The notes beneath the pieces are model-generated. The model ran no database searches, was not told where the DNA came from, and saw nothing but the letters and a program-made list of their open reading frames with translations. The position numbers and the translations under genes were made by a program. A stretch of 64,000 nt of DNA from Hyaloperonospora brassicae (lineage: Eukaryota; Oomycota; Peronosporomycetes; Peronosporales; Peronosporaceae): NCBI GenBank assembly GCA_947650285.1, contig CANTFL010001456.1:326851-390850 (forward strand), read 5' to 3'. This document shows positions 58,301-64,000 of the stretch, piece by piece (position 1 is the first letter of the stretch; every line of letters starts with the position of its first letter).

Positions 58301-61300
58301 ACGGGCTGACGTTGAGTAACATTTTGTCCGCCGAACGCCTGTCGATGAGAGCTTTGTTTGACAATCCTTTGATGATAGTCTTCTGGTGACGACGCGTATG
58401 TCGTCTGCGTTTGTATCAGCGCTGCCTCGATAGCTTTTGAATGGCATGACGCATCGGTTGTTGCTCGTATTGTCGCATGCATAGTGGATGAAAGGCGAGG
58501 CAGTTCTTCGACTCTGGATGCAGGCGATTGGGCACGATATATTGTAGATGTACACAAACGGTGTGCGTACAGATGCTCAGTATTTGATCCAAAAATAGGC
58601 ATCGTATACTTGGCATGCGATAAAGCTGCGATCGACGGTGTGTGAATGAGTGTGTGCATGCGTAGCGTGTTCTGACCGCGTGTTTGTTGTGCTATATTGT
58701 GTGCGTTGTTTCGTGTGGGTATAAAGCTCTAGTGGTAGCTCGCTCGCTTGGCGTGCGAGTGGCACACGGATCGACACCCTGCGTGTCACGTATGTATGTT
58801 ACGGTGATAAGATCAGTCAGCAGCAGCACATTCCCAAGTGTGTACTTCGCAGTTCATCTGCGTCACGGGCTGACGTTGAGTAACATTTTGTCCGCCGAAC
58901 GCCTGTCGATGAGAGCTTTGTTTGACAATCCTTTGATGATAGTCTTCTGGTGACGACGCGTATGTCGTCTGCGTTTGTATCAGCGCTGCCTCGATAGCTT
59001 TTGAATGGCATGACGCATCGGTTGTTGCTCGTATTGTCGCATGCATAGTGGATGAAAGGCAAGGCAGTTCTTCGACTCTGGATGCAGGCGATTGGGCACG
59101 ATATATTGTAGATGTACACAAACGGTGTGCGTACAGATGCTCAGTATTTGATCCAAAAATAGGCATCGTATACTTGGCATGCGATAAAGCTGCGATCGAC
59201 GGTGTGTGAATGAGTGTGTGCATGCGTAGCGTGTTCTGACCGCGTGTTTGTTGTGCTATATTGTGTGCGTTGTTTCGTGTGGGTCTAAAGCTCTAGTGGT
59301 TGCTCGCTCGCTTGGCGTGCGAGTGGCACACGGATCGACACCCTGCGTGTCACGTATGTATGTTACGGTGATAAGATCAGTCAGCAGCAGCACATTCCCA
59401 AGTGTGTACTTCGCAGTTCATCTGCGTCACGGGCTGACGTTGAGTAACATTTTGTCCGCCGAACGCCTGTCGATGAGAGCTTTGTTTGACAATCCTTTGA
59501 TGATAGTCTTCTGGTGACGACGCGTATGTCGTCTGCGTTTGTATCAGCGCTGCCTCGATAGCTTTTGAATGGCATGACGCATCGGTTGTTGCTCGTATTG
59601 TCGCATGCATAGTGGATGAAAGGCAAGGCAGTTCTTCGACTCTGGATGCAGGCGATTGGGCACGATATATTGTAGATGTACACAAACGGTGTGCGTACAG
59701 ATGCTCAGTATTTGATCCGAAAATAGGCATCGTATACTTGGCATGCGATAAAGCTGCGATCGACGGTGTGTGAATGAGTGTGTGCATGCGTAGCGTGTTC
59801 TGACCGCGTGTTTGTTGTGCTATATTGTGTGCGTTGTTTCGTGTGGGTATAAAGCTCTAGTGGTCGCTCGCTCGCTTGGCGTGCGAGTGGCACACGGATC
59901 GACACCCTGCGTGTCACGTATGTATGTTACGGTGATAAGATCAGTCAGCAGCAGCACATTCCCAAGTGTGTACTTCGCAGTTCATCTGCGTCACGGGCTG
60001 ACGTTGAGTAACATTTTGTCCGCCGAACGCCTGTCGATGAGAGCTTTGTTTGACAATCCTTTGATGATAGTCTTCTGGTGACGACGCGTATGTCGTCTGC
60101 GTTTGTATCAGCGCTGCCTCGATAGCTTTTGAATGGCATGACGCATCGGTTGTTGCTCGTATTGTCGCATGCATAGTGGATGAAAGGCAAGGCAGTTCTT
60201 CGACTCTGGATGCAGGCGATTGGGCACGATATATTGTAGATGTACACAAACGGTGTGCGTACAGATGCTCAGTATTTGATTCGAAAATAGGCATCGTATA
60301 CTTGGCATGCGATAAAGCTGCGATCGACGGTGTGTGAATGAGTGTGTGCATGCGTAGCGTGTTCTGACCGCGTGTTTGTTGTGCTATATTGTGTGCGTTG
60401 TTTCGTGTGGGTATAAAGCTCTAGTGGTCGCTCGCTCGCTTGGCGTGCGAGTGGCACACGGATCGACACCCTGCGTGTCACGTATGTATGTTACGGTGAT
60501 AAGATCAGTCAGCAGCAGCACATTCCCAAGTGTGTACTTCGCAGTTCATCTGCGTCACGGGCTGACGTTGAGTAACATTTTGTCCGCCGAACGCCTGTCG
60601 ATGAGAGCTTTGTTTGACAATCCTTTGATGATAGTCTTCTGGTGACGACGCGTATGTCGTCTGCGTTTGTATCAGCGCTGCCTCGATAGCTTTTGAATGG
60701 CATGACGCATCGGTTGTTGCTCGTATTGTCGCATGCATAGTGGATGAAAGGCGAGGCAGTTCTTCGACTCTGGATGCAGGCGATTGGGCACGATATATTG
60801 TAGATGTACACAAACGGTGTGCGTACAGATGCTCAGTATTTGATCCAAAAATAGGCATCGTATACTTGGCATGCGATAAAGCTGCGATCGACGGTGTGTG
60901 AATGAGTGTGTGCATGCGTAGCGTGTTCTGACCGCGTGTTTGTTGTGCTATATTGTGTGCGTTGTTTCGTGTGGGTATAAAGCTCTAGTGGTTGCTCGCT
61001 CGCTTGGCGTGCGAGTGGCACACGGATCGACACCCTGCGTGTCACGTATGTATGTTACGGTGATAAGATCAGTCAGCAGCAGCACATTCCCAAGTGTGTA
61101 CTTCGCAGTTCATCTGCGTCACGGGCTGACGTTGAGTAACATTTTGTCCGCCGAACGCCTGTCGATGAGAGCTTTGTTTGACAATCCTTTGCTGATAGTC
61201 TTCTGGTGACGACGCGTATGTCGTCTGCGTTTGTATCAGCGCTGCCTCGATAGCTTTTGAATGGCATGACGCATCGGTTGTTGCTCGTATTGTCGCATGC

Positions 61301-61531
61301 ATAGTGGATGAAAGGCGAGGCAGTTCTTCGACTCTGGATGCAGGCGATTGGGCACGATATATTGTAGATGTACACAAACGGTGTGCGTACAGATGCTCAG
61401 TATTTGATCCGAAAATAGGCATCGTATACTTGGCATGCGATAAAGCTGCGATCGACGGTGTGTGAATGAGTGTGTGCATGCGTAGCGTGTTCTGACCGCG
61501 TGTTTGTTGTGCTATATTGTGTGCGTTGTTT

Positions 61532-61610
61532 CGTGTGGGTCTAAAGCTCTAGTGGTTGCTCGCTCGCTTGTCGTGCGAGTGGCACACGGATCGACACCCT
61601 GCGTGTCACG
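61532..61610 (+). tRNA. Degenerate tRNA-like sequence, GTC variant
   Basis: Same structure as the unit at 45738: loop TTGTCGT. It opens the alternating run at the right end of the array. Confidence 0.55.
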
Positions 61611-62659
61611 TATGTATGTTACGGTGATAAGATCAGTCAGCAGCAGCACATTCCCAAGTGTGTACTTCGCAGTTCATCTGCGTCACGGGCTGACGTTGAG
61701 TAACATTTTGTCCGCCGAACGCCTGTCTATGAGAGCTTTGTTTGACAATCCTTTGCTGATAGTCTTCTGGTGACGACGCGTATGTCGTCTGCGTTTGTAT
61801 CAGCGCTGCCTCGATAGCTTTTGAATGGCATGACGCATCGGTTGCTGCTCGTATTGTCGCATGCATAGTGGATGAAAGGCGAGGCAGTTCTTCGACTCTG
61901 GATGCAGGCGATTGGGCACGATATATTGTAGATGTACACAAACGGTGTGCGTACAGATGCTCAGTATTTGATCCAAAAATAGGCATCGTATACTTGGCAT
62001 GCGATAAAGCTGCGATCGACGGTGTGTGAATGAGTGTGTGCATGCGTAGCGTGTTCTGACCGCGTGTTTGTTGTGCTATATTGTGTGCGTTGTTTTGTGT
62101 GGGTCTAAAGCTCTAGTGGTTGCTCGCTCGCTTGGCGTGCGAGTGGCACACGGATCGACACCCTGCGTGTCACGTATGTATGTTACGGTGATAAGATCAG
62201 TCAGCAGCAGCACATTCCCAAGTGTGTACTTCGCAGTTCATCTGCGTCACGGGCTGACGTTGAGTAACATTTTGTCCGCCGAACGCCTGTCGATGAGAGC
62301 TTTGTTTGACAATCCTTTGCTGATAGTCTTCTGGTGACGACGCGTATGTCGTCTGCGTTTGTATCAGCGCTGCCTCGATAGCTTTTGAATGGCATGACGC
62401 ATCGGTTGTTGCTCGTATTGTCGCATGCATAGTGGATGAAAGGCGAGGCAGTTCTTCGACTCTGGATGCAGGCGATTGGGCACGATATATTGTAGATGTA
62501 CACAAACGGTGTGCGTACAGATGCTCAGTATTTGATCCAAAAATAGGCATCGTATACTTGGCATGCGATAAAGCTGCGATCGACGGTGTGTGAATGAGTG
62601 TGTGCATGCGTAGCGTGTTCTGACCGCGTGTTTGTTGTGCTATATTGTGTGCGTTGTTT

Positions 62660-62738
62660 CGTGTGGGTATAAAGCTCTAGTGGTAGCTCGCTCGCTTGTC
62701 GTGCGAGTGGCACACGGATCGACACCCTGCGTGTCACG
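62660..62738 (+). tRNA. Degenerate tRNA-like sequence, GTC variant
   Basis: Loop TTGTCGT; flanked on both sides by GGC-type units (62096 and 63225). Confidence 0.55.
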
Positions 62739-63788
62739 TATGTATGTTACGGTGATAAGATCAGTCAGCAGCAGCACATTCCCAAGTGTGTACTTCGCAG
62801 TTCATCTGCGTCACGGGCTGACGTTGAGTAACATTTTGTCCGCCGAACGCCTGTCTATGAGAGCTTTGTTTGACAATCCTTTGCTGATAGTCTTCTGGTG
62901 ACGACGCGTATGTCGTCTGCGTTTGTATCAGCGCTGCCTCGATAGCTTTTGAATGGCATGACGCATCGGTTGCTGCTCGTATTGTCGCATGCATAGTGGA
63001 TGAAAGGCGAGGCAGTTCTTCGACTCTGGATGCAGGCGATTGGGCACGATATATTGTAGATGTACACAAACGGTGTGCGTACAGATGCTCAGTATTTGAT
63101 CCGAAAAATAGGCATCGTATACTTGGCATGCGATAAAGCTGCGATCGACGGTGTGTGAATGAGTGTGTGCATGCGTAGCGTGTTCTGACCGCGTGTTTGT
63201 TGTGCTATATTGTGTGCGTTGTTTCGTGTGGGTCTAAAGCTCTAGTGGTTGCCCGCTCGCTTGGCGTGCGAGTGGCACACGGATCGACACCCTGCGTGTC
63301 ACGTATGTATGTTACGGTGATAAGATCAGTCAGCAGCAGCACATTCCCAAGTGTGTACTTCGCAGTTCATCTGCGTCACGGGCTGACGTTGAGTAACATT
63401 TTGTCCGCCGAACGCCTGTCGATGAGAGCTTTGTTTGACAATCCTTTGCTGATAGTCTTCTGGTGACGACGCGTATGTCGTCTGCGTTTGTATCAGCGCT
63501 GCCTCGATAGCTTTTGAATGGCATGACGCATCGGTTGTTGCTCGTATTGTCGCATGCATAGTGGATGAAAGGCGAGGCAGTTCTTCGACTCTGGATGCAG
63601 GCGATTGGGCACGATATATTGTAGATGTACACAAACGGTGTGCGTACAGATGCTCAGTATTTGATCCAAAAATAGGCATCGTATACTTGGCATGCGATAA
63701 AGCTGCGATCGACGGTGTGTGAATGAGTGTGTGCATGCGTAGCGTGTTCTGACCGCGTGTTTGTTGTGCTATATTGTGTGCGTTGTTT

Positions 63789-63867
63789 CGTGTGGGTATA
63801 AAGCTCTAGTGGTAGCTCGCTCGCTTGTCGTGCGAGTGGCACACGGATCGACACCCTGCGTGTCACG
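63789..63867 (+). tRNA. Degenerate tRNA-like sequence, GTC variant
   Basis: Loop TTGTCGT; last head before the window edge, two units after the previous GTC copy. Confidence 0.55.
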
Positions 63868-64000
63868 TATGTATGTTACGGTGATAAGATCAGTCAGCAG
63901 CAGCACATTCCCAAGTGTGTACTTCGCAGTTCATCTGCGTCACGGGCTGACGTTGAGTAACATTTTGTCCGCCGAACGCCTGTCTATGAGAGCTTTGTTT

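Larger units (their letters stand above)
45252..64000 (+). repeat. 564-bp tandem satellite, about 33 units, open at the right edge
   Basis: The unit length is 564 bp (occasionally 562 or 565). The first copy is partial and lacks the tRNA-like head; 33 heads follow, the last at 63789. Units are very alike, differing at a limited set of positions (for example gggtcta/gggtata, cctgtctatg/cctgtcgatg, ggttgctgc/ggttgttgc, gcaaggc/gcgaggc, gattcgaaaac/gatccaaaaat). The variants cluster by region: the left quarter has cctgtctatg and gattcgaaaac forms, the middle and right the others. Long frames recur on both strands in every unit because the units are almost identical; this is not evidence of coding. 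No centromere or subtelomere mark is visible. Confidence 0.95.

Noticed and set aside
45275..63866. Recurring 60-136-codon frames on both strands in each satellite unit
   Set aside because: They repeat only because the units are nearly identical. The frames overlap each other on both strands, some lack an ATG, and they cross the tRNA-like segment; no protein features.
45738..63867. Functional tRNA gene cluster
   Set aside because: Acceptor-stem pairing is weak, the D-arm has a mismatch and an extra base, and the T-stem has a mismatch in all units; better seen as tRNA-derived.
45252..64000. CRISPR array
   Set aside because: The unit is 564 bp with no short repeat/spacer alternation, and the window is eukaryotic in character.

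Overview
The window looks like a gene-poor, repeat-dominated stretch of a eukaryotic genome, most likely a plant-pathogenic oomycete (Peronosporales type). The reasons are Ty3/Gypsy polyproteins of the kind familiar from Phytophthora and downy mildews, one chromodomain-bearing; one intact intronless gene for a secreted protein with a degenerate RxLR/EER-like N-terminus; and long AT-rich gene-free tracts. This assignment is inference from pattern recognition; no database was searched.

Layout. 1-3009: the left part of a decayed Ty3/Gypsy element on the minus strand (5' LTR, gag, zinc knuckle, protease, start of pol; the rest lies beyond the left edge). 3010-5463: low-complexity DNA, a 19-unit 15-bp degenerate repeat and one possible small minus-strand ORF. 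5464-13475: a complete but frame-broken plus-strand Ty3/Gypsy element (two LTRs, gag, PR, RT, RNase H, integrase, chromodomain, polypurine tract) with antisense ORFs at its 3' end. This element is packed with short perfect hairpins from end to end, the most unusual feature of the coding DNA here. 13476-26250: old, unrecognised DNA with coding-like minus-strand remnants. 26250-34660: AT-rich DNA with minisatellites, including a second 15-bp repeat. 34661-35638: the only convincing intact host gene, a 325-residue secreted protein. 36907-37307: a solo LTR of the second element's family with a perfect 5-bp target duplication. 42403-43917: a 1.5-kb DNA element with 46-bp terminal inverted repeats carrying a Myb/SANT-type pseudogene. 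45252-64000: a tandem array of about 33 units of 564 bp running off the right edge; every unit contains a degenerate tRNA-Ala-like sequence.

Apart from the secreted-protein gene there is no working gene set. The two features I would look at first are the hairpin-saturated retroelement, whose LTR hairpins show compensatory changes between copies, and the tRNA-like satellite, where a minority of units carry a GTC instead of a GGC anticodon triplet and the last units alternate in a dimer.
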